Shown here: positions 24,386-35,756 of the stretch, one piece after another
Position numbering within the stretch: position 1 is the first letter of the stretch
Layout: each line of letters begins with the position of its first letter
NCBI GenBank assembly: GCA_907163375.1
Contig: CAJQUW010004746.1
Coordinates: 620,001 to 684,000, forward strand
Direction of reading: 5' to 3'
From: Prostheceraeus crozeri
Taxonomy: Eukaryota; Platyhelminthes; Polycladida; Euryleptidae
DNA length: 64,000 nt
Notes under the pieces: model-generated
What the model was told of the DNA's origin: nothing
Seen by the model: the letters and a program-made list of their open reading frames with translations, nothing else
Database searches by the model: none
Made by a program: the position numbers and the translations under genes

Positions 24386-27300
24386 TATCAATCTCATTTG
24401 CAAAATTATCAAATGCAATATCTCAAAGTGCAATAAAGATGGATATTTTGCACTTGTTGCTTAAATAACTATTCGTGCATCATGATTAACGTGAATTCGA
24501 TCATCATCACGAGCATCTTATGGCGTGGCAATCTTGTTAATCTTTCCTTTAGACTTTGCAGAATATTTGATATACATTGCACTGCGCTCAACCGGGACAC
24601 ATGCAAATCACTCACTTCTAATTTTACTTTCGCGAATTTAATTTTGCTAAAATTTTCGATTAATCAGGACATCCTTTCGTTTAAACGAGACAATTGGAAT
24701 CTGCAATATTCAATGCTTCATCAGGCAACTGCTTGCCCATATCGTGAGATTAAGATCAACATTCAGGCATTCGGGACAGCCGATTAATCGAGGACCAATA
24801 CCAATTCTCTGAAATAAGGGGTTCCAATAAAGCGGAGGGCACTGAAGTGCACATGTAGCAATAATTGAATTATTATGAGGCTATGGTTATATTTGCTGAA
24901 ATGTCGCGTGAACCTTTTCTATGATATAGGTTGTTAAAAAATCATCTTCATGTCAATTAAATCAGTGCCAAGCTAGCAAATTCGCTGTTTTGACAGTAAA
25001 TTAATTATTAATCATTTGTTTTATTAACTTTTTATTAACTTGTCGACTTTGAACAATTCAAAAATTAAACTCCTTAGCAGCCGGAGAGGTCGGCGTGTGA
25101 ACGAGTTCATGGCATATACCTATGCAACTGATCCGACATTTCTAATCTGTGGTAAACCCTTGCTTCGGTTAGTGAGATTCACTACATGGGAAACTTCGAA
25201 TACATTCTGTACATTCCTTTCGTTCAAATGATGATTTCCAATAGAACATAAGCGTCAACTTAATTTACATGCAATAAATAGACAATGGACATTTTGCTGC
25301 ATAAGCAATTATTGGAATGTATACAACAAACGCAGTCAGGAAATTGATCGTTGTTCTGCTAGTTTAGCTGTCAGGACAATGAAGTTGAGACAGTATTCAT
25401 GTAACTTGAACTATCAGTGGCACTCAATTCCGATGCTGAAAATAATTTTCATGAATTTTTGAGATCCCATCGAAAAAGAATTTTAAAAAGCAATATCACA
25501 TCTGAAATACACTTAAGTGATTCCGACACTTCTTAAGATGGAATTCCAACTGAAACACCGGTAATTACTCGTAGATACTTAGATTACAACCATCGTTCTG
25601 AATAATCATAGAAAATATGTAACGGCTAAAGCCGTGCATCATACAGGATATGCAAACCGTTTTACGCATGAAGAAATAAATCGACAGTCAGAAGAGTGAG
25701 GTCTTTCACATTCCGTCGGAGCCCTTCTTTGCCGGCCGGTTTTGTAATGAGAAAGACATCTTCTGGCTCCATCCAGCGAACTATGCGACTATGCTGACTA
25801 CTTATCTCCATCTCATATGATTTCTAAACTTCCATTTTATCAATACTATCTATTGAAGTTCCACAAAGGTCGGGCAATAAACCACATGCCGCAAGTTTTC
25901 TTGTGCATAGTCAGGCAATAAACTCTAGTAGTCTTCCGCTGATATCACATATAATTTCAAAAACTGTGTCACGCCTCCCTCGGTCGCTTTTTATTCACTT
26001 GATCACCTTACCATGCCGGGTGGAAGACCACACTAGTAAATATCATTCGGTGAAGCCGATTCCATTCTGACGGCTGTCGACATTATGACCGAAGGCTGGA
26101 GATTGGCGTCCATATTCCAGATAATTTCTGATGAATTAGCTTGCTTACAGTCACGTGCTAAGAATTTCAGTTGTGTTCGAAGAACTCGTATCGTTTGAAA
26201 ACATTTTGTTAGCTATTTACACTTCATATCCCGTTATCTAGTAAATGTCATTATTTTATTACTAGTTTATAAAACGTGTTAGGATGTGTAGCAGATGTTT
26301 TCCGCTTATCACCCACATCGGCATTACATGGAGTCTATTCTGAACGTTTGCCTTGATTTTCTTATGTGATGAACAAGATTTGCAGTATACCACAAAAATT
26401 GAAATATGATTTTCGTGAGAATGGTTTGTCTATCTTGCACTTCACATCCTTGTTGGATTCACAATAATTTTGATCAAGAATTATTTCCCTCACTTCGCAT
26501 CATTCAGCAGGATTTTTGGGTCTAAAATTGCATGTGCTAAACGCTATAATTTCATTCGAATAGTTAATGCATGGAGGAATAGATTGCTGGAATACAAACT
26601 GGATCTACATGAGAGAATCAATGAGCACATTTAGTCATACACAAGCACTTAACGAAATCTTTCGGGACGTTACATGAATGTCTAATGTCACGCTTTAGTT
26701 TACCAAAAGTAGGAAATATAAATTTCACTAATTGGTTACTATGTAATTGGCATTCAAATGTTTTGCATTATTTCTTCCTCTGAGGAGAGATCACATTCAT
26801 GTACTCGTATACCACATACTACTTTCCAATTATCAAAATATTACAGCGAATGTGAGAACTATCTACCGCCATTCGTTGATTTGGCACAAGTCACCCTTCC
26901 GCATTTTGTGTAATTTGTTTCAGAATTCATGCTATCTCAGTGCAAAGGTCTCAACATGTGGATATTTGGAATCGCCGTAGATCTGAGACTCGTCGATCCG
27001 TCGATCTATACGACTTTACTTTGATGTGCATAGGCAGATGTCTTGGTGCGGCCAAGACTTTGGAAATATTCTCTCGCTTGTGGAGAATCGTCAGCCTCAA
27101 GATTCTTCAAAACATTTTCCGCTCTAGAAACAGTGATTTGCAACAAAACCTGATTCTCGAAAGTCAGTCGCACTCCAGAGTTAATACTTGTCGCTATCTA
27201 GATGGCTGATGTGTTAACCGGCATCGAATCATTTCGTTGCTCCGCGTGTAGACACAGATATGGCAAAAAAATCCTTTATCTGGGACGTGCTTCATCGTAG

Positions 27301-27630
27301 CTGAATGCGATTACACAGCGTTCAACAGTGACATTATTCTATATGAGCTTCGTTAGATTTCAAAATAGATAAAAATCATATTCAAAGTAGTTATAGCACA
27401 TCTAAGTTATAGCCTACACATATCACATGCATGAACATGTATTTCTACACTCATATTTTGCGTTATCGCAGCTATCGAATTATTTTCAAGTATCACAGCA
27501 AGGTCTGGAATGTAATCGCAGCCAACTAGAGCATTCAAAAATATGACTGCAATTGAATTGAGTAAAGTGAACTCATTCAAATGGTTCTTGTTGTGTGTCG
27601 ACGTCGAAAATAGAATGATTCTTACTTCAT
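24386..27630. other. Intronic DNA without recognised content
   Basis: No element termini, coding similarity or RNA gene could be supported. Several frames of 60-100 codons on the plus strand show no family motif. Confidence 0.35.
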
Positions 27631-28599
27631 GGGCCGTATTAATAAAGATAGCACTACCCTAGTGCTAGCCTAGCAGCAACTTCCGTATTAATAAAGGTAG
27701 CAAAAGGGTAGCCTAGCCTAGCACTATGTCTGAGACCTAGCGCTAGACTGTCGTATTAATAAAGATAGTAACTATCCTAGTTTAATTAAAAATAGATTAT
27801 CATTCATACTAATTGCTTGCGTATGAAGTAATACAACGGTGCTAATATTCCGTGATTTACATAGTTTTCAAATTTACTGAATCGTGGGTTTGCTATTTTA
27901 GAATCTAAAGAGCATTTTTAAATATCCATACAAGCACATTTCAAACCGCTAGACATTCACAATCGTTGATAAATTTTATATGATAAGGAAATTGTGATAA
28001 AATATCGTGCTTAAAATAGCTAAGTAATCGAATTGCAATATTTTATCTCAGTAGCCTTATAAGAATCAAGATGCATTAGCAATAAATTGACAAACATTTT
28101 TCTCTCAAGAAGCCTTGGAAAGTGATTCAGAAATAATTCAGAGCAATAGAAGAAATTCAGAAAGTAAGAAAAAACTCCCGATCAATACATCTCACACTGC
28201 TAATGATTTGATCAAAAACGTTCAAGATAGGAATTACAGTAACACATCATATTTTATTGATGCGTAGCAACTTGTTCACAACGTAATAAGCCAGACGATT
28301 CGAGGGATTTATTTTCTGATATTTCATTCTCAGATTTTAACGTATGCTTTGAATTCCTAATTAGAGGGCAATCATGGCATGAGAGGATCCCACTACGCCT
28401 AGATGTTAATTGTTAAGAATTACTTTCCACAACCTACCGAAATAACGAGACTGAGACTACACATTGAATTGGACTGCCATTGCTCCATCGTGTCCGGTAA
28501 GATGGGCATCATGTCGTGTCACTTGCTTGGCAACATATTATTAGAAATGCACTACAATGTTTCTACACTTTCAAATTTAGCTAATTATTATGTTACATT

Positions 28600-28860
28600 A
28601 TAGATCGGGAGATCATACCGATTGGAATGAGCCCCATTTCATGCATCGAATTATTCAACCATTATTCATAAACAAGGATTTATATATTTGATGTTTCATC
28701 TTCTCTTAATGATAAGTGTCAACAGCCGGGCAGGAAAGACGGAACTTTGATCTCCAGCAACCAACCTTGTATTGTTAAAGCCGAACGCGCAGCGCATGTC
28801 CAAATTTTATCTCGAAGTTGAGCGTCTAATTGGCAGATTTCTATATTCCACATTTTCGGT
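28600..28860. repeat. Direct repeat, first copy (partner 29165-29420)
   Basis: Blocks GAGATCAT, ATGATAAGTGTCAACAG, CTTTGATCTCC, TGTATTGTTAA and GCCAGATTTCTAT-like sequence recur in the same order about 565 bp to the right. Identity is moderate. The pair lies inside element A. It could be an old tandem duplication or the arms of an unrecognised element. Confidence 0.6.
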
Positions 28861-29164
28861 TCTGTTGGGCCTGCTCATAATCCAGCAAAATTATAGGGAT
28901 TGTTTTAAAATTTCGTTGAGTTAATTCGAATTCGCTGTTACGGTAATCATAATTGGGAGTTCAATGCACGTGCGGAGATGTTAAGTGGCTGAAATTCTTA
29001 AATTTGTCCTTTCAACCGCAAATAGTTCACTGCTGAAATTCGCGTTACATTATCACTCTATTGTGTAGGACGTTAAACACTGCAAGCCAAGGACGTCATC
29101 ATATTCATTTACTGTTAAGAATGCATTCTTTTTTTCTTCACTTGCAAAATTAGTTCATTCTGAT

Positions 29165-29420
29165 GTCATATCTGATCGAGAGATCATGTCGATTAAAATG
29201 AGTTCCATTTCATGTATTAAACTATTTAACAATAGTTCATTAGCAAAGTAGTCATCATTTTGATGTTTTATCTTCTCTGAATGATAAGTGTCAACAGGCG
29301 GGAATGTAGGAAACTGCTTTGATCTCCGACATTCACAGTTGTATTGTTAACACAGAACGTGCGAGCTTCAACATATTTTCACTCGGAATGTGCGTCAAAT
29401 TGCCAGATTTCTATGACTCG
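29165..29420. repeat. Direct repeat, second copy (partner 28600-28860)
   Basis: See the partner for the shared blocks. After this copy, 29446 begins GGGGTATATTTCAATTTGAGG, which resembles the end of element B in the same orientation and may be a remnant of a related insertion. Confidence 0.55.
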
Positions 29421-29686
29421 ATTGCCGGGCGTGAGAGCAGGGGTATATTTCAATTTGAGGTACCTAACCTTAGGATTCTTAGAAATGACGTGAGTGCATT
29501 TCAAAATTAAGGCTAGGTTCATTAAGATGACGCTAGGAAACTTATATACGTCATTCGCTTATATTTGTGTTCGTGATATTCGTAGATTTTCGTTTCCGAC
29601 ACTCATTTTGCAGAAAATGAAATCTTCTACAAGGGGCTATTTCCATGAAAGTTCGCAACCTTGCTACCTAGAGGTTAGGTACCTAA

Positions 29687-30754
29687 CAGTGGCGTCGCGT
29701 GCTCCCTGACCACAGGCCTTCGCTCGGCATTGGAATACTATTTCTATACTAGACTTTTTAATGTTATAACATTAATTTTCATGAGATGAATTTTTAATAA
29801 CAATTTCCCGAGCATTTTTTAATGCCAAGTGAATGTGCACATGAGAAGTTGATTGCTCATGTCGCCTAACCGCCTTACTCAAAGAGCTGAGATTACTATA
29901 TCCCCTCTCTGTCCAGACCACATTTTCTCTAAAAAAAAGGAGGAAGGGAAACAGTTTCTTGCGTTTCTCACGGCCGGGCAGCCACTCATGTGTTTGAACT
30001 TTGATGCATTAAAATGTCTTGTGTATTTCTTATTTCTTTCTCTGTGAGTGCTTTCAATTTTTAAATCAGGTGTTGGCCTACTTTGTTTGACGACTGTCAT
30101 CTTTTCAGTATATTCCCTTCGGACGAAAGGCGTGATTATGAGCTCATCTACAGCACTAAACATCAATCACGCAAAAACAAATCATGGAATTCTACGGAAT
30201 CTGGGTGTTCGAGTCAGATGCATTACTCTGCGTCTGCACTCATTGGCGAACACTCATCACCTGATCAGTCTTATCTGAACGTCAGTCAGCTGCTATTGAT
30301 GACGTAGTGGCCTCGCCGACGAGAAACGAAGGACATAAACAATTGTGTTGAGCTTCCCTTTCTATATTTAGGTACCGAGCCTCGATCAAGAATAACGGAG
30401 AATTTCATTGCAAAAATTGGAGAAGGGAAAGCATTATGTCTATCGGAAAAGTCAATATTGGTGCGGGCGCGTGCGCTTGCTGCCTCACACGCACACAACT
30501 CTCTTTCGCTCCGTCTGAACACACGACTAGCATGTGTGTCTAATCGCTAAAAGAAAACAGCTGTGATTCGTGCACGCGCAGCAAAACTGTTCACTCAAAG
30601 GTTGAACGTCTGATTTTGAGACGGACAGCTACCACGAGAAGCTATCGAATTTAAATGAAATATAATGAATGATGACACTTCATTTTTATAAATGTTGGTA
30701 AATTATTATTTAGGATGCGCCGAAGGCCTCGCAGGTACGGAGAAGACGCCACTG
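29687..30754. mobile_element. hAT-type non-autonomous element C with 8-bp duplication
   Basis: The ends are CAGTGGCGTC and, inverted, CAGTGGCGTC. GTACCTAA is duplicated at 29679-29686 and 30755-30762. The empty state of the site is preserved in the right TIR of element B (GGTTAGGTACCTAATGTC near 33030). Inside the ends, AGGCCTTCG and CGAAGGCCT are inverse as well. The interior (1.07 kb) has no transposase similarity. Confidence 0.82.
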
Positions 30755-30780
30755 GTACCTAACGTCATGGTCCCTTAAGG

Positions 30781-32083
30781 TGGATAAGCGTATTTCAATC
30801 TTAAGGGAGCATTATCTTAAGGTACCAAGCGACCTCCCTAAAGGCATTTAACCAAATATCAAACAATTCAATGCCTCTGTCTGTCACCAGGTCAGATAGA
30901 TATTTTACCTAACGTAATGAAATACACCATTAAAAGTAAGCCTCGAATTCATGAATGAATCTGGAGACGAATGACGTTCCATTCACTGCAGGATGTGTAT
31001 TGGAAGCAATAAGATTCATGTAAATAAACAAAAACGGATGTTGATCTCAAAATGGGTGATAAAGATCGAAAGATCGTCGCTGGTTCTCAAGATGGGTGGC
31101 ATAAAGTGGCATAAGAGAGAATAAACTGTAGCTAAAGAAGCGTTTTAAGATAGTTAAATTATCGATGTTTATGAAATCCCACATACAAAAGGCCATTAAA
31201 CGAAATGTAGGACACTTTCTTTTTACTTCTAGTTGATGTAGTATATGTAAATTGCGTCATACATTGCTTTCATGTGTGGTCTCGACTGACCACAACTAAC
31301 CACTTGAGAAACTGAAATATTTGCCGAAATTATCTGTGAAACATAAGTTTTACATGGTAAAAGGTTTATCAAAATTGAACCACAACTTCAACTCGAGAAC
31401 TTCATTTGAGAATGCGTTTTCTTTGTGCAATTATTTTTGAAACTGTCTGCATATTCTTAATTGCTGCATTGTTCTCCTATATCACAAAGAAACCTACCTT
31501 GTACCATATAAAGACCATATAGAGGTTAGGTAGCTGATTAGGTAGGTCTAGAGCTACCTTACTCTTTACTTTAAGTTTTGCCACCAAACATAAGATTGAA
31601 AGAGGCTAAGATGCAAGAACTTTAAGATTTCTCGCTCTTTTCATGATGTGTTAGGTAAGATATCTATTCCACGTGACAGCCAGAGACAATGTAGGAATAC
31701 CATGTGAGATTTCCAGGTAAGTAATGTACAAATCAGAGGCCGCATTAGCGGCCTCTGATTTGTACATTACTCACCGAGAAATCTCATGTGGTATTCCTAC
31801 ATTGTCTACTTATATACATCTACATCTATCCATGAACTTCCTATAACAGAACATTCACCTGCAATTTAGAAGTCTATAGCAGTAACTTCTATGTTATAAG
31901 TATTGAAAAATGACGGCAGAGTAATGCCATTGCTGCCTGTCCACAACAGGCAGCAATGTACAAACTGCCATTATTCCTACATCATTGCACCTTAGATTTT
32001 GAAATATAAGTAGACAATGAATTGTTTGATATTTGAATAGATGCTTCAAAGGTGCTGCTTTGAAGTTGTAATACGCTTATCCA
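30781..32083. mobile_element. TIR element D, nested in B, with internal hairpins
   Basis: TGGATAAGCGTATT at the left is inverted at the right as AATACGCTTATCCA. About 70-100 bp further in, AAATATCAAACAATTCA at the left pairs with TGAATTGTTTGATATTT at the right, so the arms are long. The sequence after D (ATAGAAATCCGA) continues the TIR of element B, as seen uninterrupted near 32995. Two strong hairpins (31685-31806 and 31933-31956) lie inside. No coding region is seen. Confidence 0.65.
31685..31806. repeat. Near-perfect 59-bp-arm hairpin
   Basis: The arms start GACAATGTAGGAATACC and end with its inverse, meeting at CAGAGGCCGC-ATTAGC-GGCCTC. Only about seven positions differ between arms, clustered at ATGTGAGA/CATGAGA and CCAGGTAA/CTCGGTGA. 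A second hairpin, CATTGCTGCCTGT with ACAGGCAGCAATG, follows at 31933-31956. Confidence 0.85.
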
Positions 32084-32289
32084 TAGAAATCCGACTTTTC
32101 GCTTTGTTTACTGACTAGAATAGACAACAGCTGTTTGCTGATGGAAATTTCAGCCACTCGGCTGGGTGCCAATTGCTACGTCTTTGAAAGAGTCAAATCA
32201 CTGAAACATGCAACCACAGAATTAGATTGTTTAATCGTATCGCTTTGCTAGAAGTGCAAACTGATTCAAACAGATGGCACATGCAGGAA

Positions 32290-32735
32290 CTTAATAAGTG
32301 GGCAAAAAGAAATTTTTAATACCTCACAGAGATAGGAAGAATAGTCGTGCGTCGCTTGCGGATTGCTCTGAATTCCTTCATAATGCTCCGATCGCCTCGA
32401 TTCTTTCAGATTCGAAGAATTCAGATCATTGCGCAAAAGTTTTCTCGATAATGTTGGGTCCTCCGATCATTTTAAAAAAAGTTAGCAGGCGCATGAAAAA
32501 ACGTTGACAAACTTCTCTGCAGAACTTGACATCAACTGTCTCTTTGCTGTGTGATCCGGTTGATAGCAGTCACTGAAACTTCAGACAATTTGGCGTGTTT
32601 AATGTTGAACTGGCACATTGTTCGATTGCTATGGTATTTAGTCAGGAGATTGTGCCATTTCATTTACGTTACATGTTCCAATGCTTCCTTTCTAGTCAAA
32701 CGGAAGAAGAGACTATCTGTCTAATTCTGTGCATG
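32290..32735. repeat. Dispersed repeat, copy inverted relative to 3735-4290
   Basis: Blocks CACAGAGATAGGAA, GTCGTGCGTCGCTTGCGGATT, and ATTCAGATCATTGCGC appear here as the reverse complement of the copy at 3.7-4.3 kb. The site matching the 45-bp insertion there is empty here. The repeat sits within element B. Confidence 0.65.
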
Positions 32736-33286
32736 CAACAGTTGTAAATTCCTGCCGCATGGCGATTTATTGTAAGTTATTTTGTCAGAATGCTTTGATA
32801 TCTAAAGAGAAATGATTATGGTCGTGAATATTTACGAAGTTCACAGATAATCTGCCGGTGCCTTCCAATTGTCAACCACTAGAAGCCGCCATCGTATAGG
32901 TACCGTTGTCATGATAGCGCATGTCCGTCCACGACGTTCTATTGTTTTCATTGTCCATGGCCGTTCTAGTCATTTATTATTACAGAGCATCGGATTTCTA
33001 TGTGCTTATCCACCTTAAGGGAGCATGACATTAGGTACCTAACCGCAAGGTAGTAAGGTTAGGGACCTTGAATTGAAATAGGCCCCAGGTGGTGAATGCA
33101 GCTGCGCGCTGAATCGGCACGCCTATGAAACTTGATCTAGCATTAACTGGCGCCGGAATTGACGCTAGGCTTTCTCTATTAATACGGAACTCAAGTTGCT
33201 ACTGCTCCTAGTAGCAACTTGCCTAGCGCTACCCCTAGGAAACGCTGTAGCAAATGCTAGCTTTATTAATACGGTCCCATATGCTA

Positions 33287-34118
33287 CCATCTTTCTTCCC
33301 AAATGATGAACCATAGTGCTGTGCTTTAGATATAATAACTAAACATCATATTTCGCTAAACCCAATAAATGCATCGTCTGTGTGTGCACTACGAAATTTG
33401 TTTAATGTTTGTTTATTGCATATAACTGAGACTGCAGACCTGAAGTGGAATACTTATAATGATTTCGCAATTAAATAAGTCTCCGGTCGATGTTAAATCA
33501 CTTACATCCTCATGAGGTGCGGTTGACTCTCATGACACGATTATTTACATGTAATCAAAACCAAATACGCGTAACGCGGCCGGTGCCTTGAGAGAAAATC
33601 ACCTCAATCGAAATACGAGCCGATAGGTTAATTAGCAGCTCTGCAAAGCAAGGTATCTCACAGGTTGCAGGCTGACTCTATTATCGTCTGTTTGACTCTA
33701 CTGAGAAAATCCTAACAAATCCTCTTTGAACCATTTTCAGCGGAAAGACCCTATACTACGTAACAGTCTATCCCTGAAGCCACCGTTGGCAATATCCAAA
33801 CGTTGCAGCTCCTCTTTTATCTGTCATGGTCGTCCAATGAAAAGTAATTGATGTATATTTCTATCTCCTCTTCACACTTCGTCTTTTGTGTTTTTACAAA
33901 TTGGGTGTTGATTTGAGATCGTTTGCCCAATCTCCAACAGTTGAAGTGATATTGATGTTATTCCTCGATGTCACCAGGTTCAAAAAAGAGTTGACGAAGA
34001 ATTTTCCCATTTCGCAAGTGGATTATATTGCCCAAAACTTAATTTGAGTGATGCTGCCGCGGATTTATTGATGTCATTGATCAGAGGAGAGCAAGTAAGA
34101 TGAAAAATATCTCCGTAC
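33287..34118. other. FAAH2: Intronic DNA next to exon 4, no recognised content
   Basis: No element ends or coding similarity were found between the TIR nest and the donor of the fourth exon. Confidence 0.4.
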
Positions 34119-34276
34119 CTGGCAGTCTAGCTGCAACTGCTGTGAATTTTTAGCGCCCGCCATTATTTTGACCGAAGGAAGCAGATCATCGATATAGCGC
34201 ACAATCGGACCGGAGAGCATGAAATATCTTGCACCTTCGTCCGCATTCGGAAATTGCCCTTCATTCGAAATCATTC
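34119..34276 (-). CDS. FAAH2: FAAH2-like, fourth coding exon
   Basis: This exon codes for residues 247 (split glycine) to 299. The acceptor is AATTCTTCAG| and the donor is CAG|GTACGG, a weaker but acceptable donor. The residues NEGQFPNADEGARYFMLSGP, then YIDDLLPSVKIMAG, align with the FAAH2 stretch that follows FNGVFGHK (VVPNKGQFP, GPMCRYAEDLAPMLKVMAG in the human protein). Phase 1 at its start matches the end of the third exon, giving ATTG-MISNEG. The exon lies 10.7 kb away from the previous one, and a decayed LINE tail sits 165 bp beyond its acceptor. The exon was placed by sequence similarity and phase together, so it is well supported. Confidence 0.92.
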
Positions 34277-34440
34277 CTGAAGAATTACATAAGGAAGTAA
34301 TGAGCTATCATAAACATCATCTCAATTCACAACTGGCAAAACAAATACACAAAATTCACAAAATGTTGAAAGCTTCTACAGCCGGGGAATATTTAATTAA
34401 AATATTCATGATATACAGCAGCAGAAAATGTGCGAAAATA

Positions 34441-34790
34441 ACTGGATAGGGCATATCTCTGGTGTGAGGTTGGTGGAGAAACGAAGAATGACGGAGCTGA
34501 GGGGGAAGTAGGATTGAAGAAAACGGTTGGATAAGAGACTGAGGTGGGCAGGGTATGTGGTAAGGATGGGAGACGTAAGGGTAGTGAAATAAGTGGAAGA
34601 GATGGATGACACAATGAGAAGAAAAAGTGAACGGCCAAGAATTCGCTGGAAGGGCTGTATCAACAGAGTGCTGGAAAGCACAGAAGACTGAAGTATTTGG
34701 AAGGAGAAGGCGAAGGACAGATTGAAATGGCGGCAAATTGTTAAAGACACGTCAAAGAGTGTGATGGAGAAGATATGAAGTGACTACTAA
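34441..34790 (+). pseudogene. LINE C-terminal fragment
   Basis: Pieces read RLRWAGYVVRMGD, VEEMDDTMRRKSERPRIRWKG, and after a stop DRLKWRQIVK. They match the tail of non-LTR reverse transcriptases (RRLRWAGHVVRM, RGRPRLRWKDCV, DRDGWRRIV). Stops interrupt the frame. The piece lies 165 bp from the acceptor of the fourth exon, antisense to the gene. Confidence 0.68.
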
Positions 34791-35756
34791 ATGTGCTTTT
34801 TGCCTGAATATGAATATCGTGTTATTTTATGTGTATAACATTTCCGTCTACCCCTTTTCAGGGAAAATGGGGTTGCTGAAATAAGATAAATGCATGATAC
34901 ACAAAAGTTCGTGAGCTCCAAAAACAGCCGTCTATGTGGCATCCATTGCACTTCTGGTTTTGACTATTATTCTACAATTGCTTCCAGCGATTCCTTTCGC
35001 GCACTTCTGTTGTATTCAGCTCGCAAGCTTTTGGGAAGTGTCTAAGCGCAATGGTCTGCATTGCAGGGATGGTCCGCTCTGATGACCAATTTCTTACATT
35101 TTCTCACATCACATAATATTGAATTTCTCACAATTTCTCATATCACAAAATAACAAATTTCTCACATCAAATGATGTCGAATTTCTCTCAACGCTGATAA
35201 CAATGATAGAGTAATCAAAACTGTGTTTGAAATATTCATGAGTCATACAACAGCAGAAGTTTCCTGACATGTCTTTGATTGTCGTAACATTCGTCATGAA
35301 ACCAGAGATGATTATTGGGTCCAAATCTTGGACACAGACCCTAGTTGAAATTAAGGCTTGTAGGGAGCATTACGCAAAGTATTATATGCAATTCGAGTGA
35401 TTTGATAATGACTAGCATGCAACTTTATTGCAGTGGCATGCGAATATTATGTACTAGTAGGCATACTATTTGATAATTCTGAGTATAATGCAGTTTTGTG
35501 ATATTTGCATGAGCAACCTCATGACTTATTTTCAAACGCAGGCATTGTAGACTTGTCCAGTGATATCTTATGATATAAACTTGCTAGCACAATATACTTA
35601 AGTTTGATTGTGTAATATCTGCTACACTATACATTCATGGTATATTCCAACGTTTCAGAATATCTACAGACCATGATGTAGCTTCAGTTTACATCCAGAA
35701 ATTAACTTGCAACAAAATGAGAGTCATGCTTTTCATCAGTTGTAGTATTTTTCTAA

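Larger units (their letters stand above)
29633..33086. mobile_element. TIR element B, nested in A, carrying two later insertions
   Basis: The left end reads GGGGCTATTTC and the right end, inverted, GGGGCCTATTTC. Similarity goes on for about 83 bp on each side (TTGCTACCT/TTACTACCT, GGTTAGGTACCTAA, GTCATG, CTCCCTTAAGGTGGATAAGC) once element C is set aside on the left. Its left TIR is interrupted by C (29687-30754) and directly followed by D (30781-32083). Its own interior, about 32084-33000, includes the dispersed repeats also found near 4 kb and 12 kb. No coding region is seen. Confidence 0.7.
27631..33278. mobile_element. Outer element A of a TIR nest
   Basis: The left end is GGGCCGTATTAATAAAG and the right end, inverted, GGGACCGTATTAATAAAG. 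The CGTATTAATAAAG motif recurs at 27691 and 27752 on the left and, inverted, near 33175 on the right, mixed with TAGC/CTAG-rich sequence on both sides. AT flanks both ends, so a 2-bp duplication is possible. The interior holds other elements (B, C, D). An alternative is two separate short elements at each side. No transposase is recognised. Confidence 0.5.
10670..34118 (-). other. FAAH2: Intron 4 of the FAAH2-like gene (23.4 kb)
   Basis: It starts at the donor CAG|GTACGG below 34119 and ends at the TTTTAG acceptor above 10669. The length comes from joining exons of matching phase. It contains two foldback repeats, a 5'-truncated LINE, LINE tails, a 1.8-kb hAT-like element, a palindromic element and the TIR nest at 27.6-33.3 kb. 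Stretches such as 12.1-14.3 kb, 20.9-23.7 kb and 24.4-27.6 kb hold nothing I could assign. Confidence 0.85.

Noticed and set aside
24073-24468. Open frame of 131 codons
   Set aside because: It lies in foldback element F and its complement is equally open; a by-product of the palindrome.
31685-31806. microRNA precursor
   Set aside because: The arms are too long and too well matched for a typical animal pre-miRNA, and the hairpin sits inside a mobile element.
27631-33278. Polinton or other large virus-like element
   Set aside because: Long inverted ends and over 5 kb length raised the idea, but no polymerase, integrase or capsid-type coding is present and the interior resolves into nested non-coding elements.
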